NCBI GenBank assembly: GCA_035405785.1
Contig: DAONJS010000010.1
Coordinates: forward strand, 31,171 to 95,170
Direction of reading: 5' to 3'
DNA: 64,000 nucleotides
Source of the DNA: BPGX01 sp035405785
GTDB taxonomy: Bacteria > Bacteroidota > Bacteroidia > B-17B0 > Aurantibacillaceae
The notes beneath the pieces were generated by a model. That model was not told where the DNA came from. It searched no databases and saw only the letters and a list, made by a program, of their open reading frames with translations. Shown here one piece after another: positions 63,432 to 64,000 of this stretch; the stretch's first letter is position 1, and each line of letters opens with the position of its first letter. A program made the position numbers and the translations under genes.

Positions 63432-64000
63432 TTATTCAGCATACACTTTAAGATGATTGAAAACATTTTTGGGGTCAATAAACTTAAACTCAGAAAGTTT
63501 TTCACCATCTTTAATTTTACGAATACCTTCTAAAACTATTTTTTCATTTTCATTGACACCTTTTTTTACGATATAAATATCCTCTAATTCTCCATCTATT
63601 TGAATCTCTCTGCTATGCACTACATTATTTTTATCTACTACAAATACAAATTTTTTCTCTAATACTTCAAAAGTTGCTTTTTGTGGAATTAAAATAGCAT
63701 TTTTGTATGGAAATGAAAGCAATATATTACCTGTTTCACCATGTCTTAATAATTTTTCAGGATTAGGAAAACCCGCCCTAAAAGCAATGTTTCCAGTTTC
63801 ATTATCAAAATCAGCTTCAATAGTTTCAATTACACCATCATAAGGAAATATCTCTTGATTAGCCATTCTTAGTTTTACATGAATAGTGCTGTCAGAATGA
63901 TACATTTTTTTGAAATTTAAATATTCAGCTTCGGGCATATTAAAATAGGGGATTATAACAAAAAATGGACCAAAAATTAAGTTTATAAATGTATTTTCTG
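63432..64000 (-). CDS. AcrA-like membrane fusion protein, 5' end cut by window
   Basis: The frame is open to the window end: residues before the internal Met (63938) read ENTFINLIFGPFFVIIPYFN and are followed by MPEAEYLNFKK, typical of the beta-barrel domain of HlyD/AcrA-type proteins, so the true start lies outside. ETGNIAFRAGFPNPEKLLRHGETGNILL, read in parts, is the family's beta-barrel segment; the membrane-proximal domain follows (VFVVDKNNVVHSREIQI). It is the periplasmic adaptor of the AcrB-like pump and lies 20 bases upstream of it. Confidence 0.88.
   Translation of the reverse strand, partial: ENTFINLIFGPFFVIIPYFNMPEAEYLNFKKMYHSDSTIHVKLRMANQEIFPYDGVIETIEADFDNETGNIAFRAGFPNPEKLLRHGETGNILLSFPYKNAILIPQKATFEVLEKKFVFVVDKNNVVHSREIQIDGELEDIYIVKKGVNENEKIVLEGIRKIKDGEKLSEFKFIDPKNVFNHLKVYAE

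Noticed and set aside
1..64000. CRISPR array, prophage, integron, or intact insertion sequence
   Set aside because: No regularly spaced identical repeats with variable spacers, no integrase or transposase frames were seen.

Overview
The window is AT-rich chromosomal DNA from a Bacteroidota (Bacteroidetes) bacterium. The evidence is a complete Bat 'aerotolerance' operon, type IX secretion tails of type A (27668-28495) and type B (45105-48953), SprB repeats, FucP-type sugar permease, many -7 boxes of the form TAnnTTTG, and almost no Shine-Dalgarno sequences. I cannot fix the order or genus. I saw no rRNA, tRNA, CRISPR array, intact transposon or prophage.

Layout. 1-3132: pyruvate dehydrogenase E1 alpha (5' end outside the window), a decayed nucleotidyltransferase, E2 with two lipoyl domains, and an unknown membrane protein. 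3135-10349 (minus): sulfotransferase, FucP-like permease, a plugless outer-membrane barrel and a 1,034-residue TPR protein. 10501-12307 (plus): FtsE-like ATPase, sugar 3,4-ketoisomerase-like cupin and methyltransferase, overlapping by ATGA junctions. 12313-18461 (minus): M48 protease, MORN-type lipoprotein, sigma-54 activator, DnaJ, GrpE, PabB-like enzyme and Nudix hydrolase. 18629-26492 (plus): IF-2, an unknown exported protein, urocanate hydratase and NhaA. 26664-37056 (minus): RNase Z, a T9SS cargo protein and the moxR-DUF58-x-batABCDE operon. 37186-39514 (plus): lipoprotein, barrel and L-asparaginase. 39623-44135 (minus): half-size TauE, a TPR protein and a two-domain M16 protease. 44327-48953 (plus): DUF4412-like protein and a large SprB-repeat adhesin. 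49022-50893 (minus): topoisomerase IV subunit B. 51168-52775: small envelope genes among repeats and gene debris. 53033-64000 (minus): two tripartite RND efflux operons, one CzcCBA-like and one AcrAB-OprM-like, the latter cut by the window end.

Much of the content is envelope biology: T9SS cargo, Bat membrane complex, efflux pumps and orphan barrels paired with lipoprotein or TPR partners. Intergenic gaps carry three dispersed inverted-repeat families. One of these, a GTTTTTAGTGTTGA-type repeat, also appears to encode the hydrophobic core of a signal peptide (52071 gene). A recurrent promoter-like motif, TAnnTTTG followed by a GCnnCAA-like half palindrome, precedes about a dozen genes. I found no clear new defence or mobile system. 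The best candidates for undescribed biology are the TPR/plugless-barrel pair, the FtsE-cupin-methyltransferase operon and the lipoprotein/barrel pair at 37186-38486.
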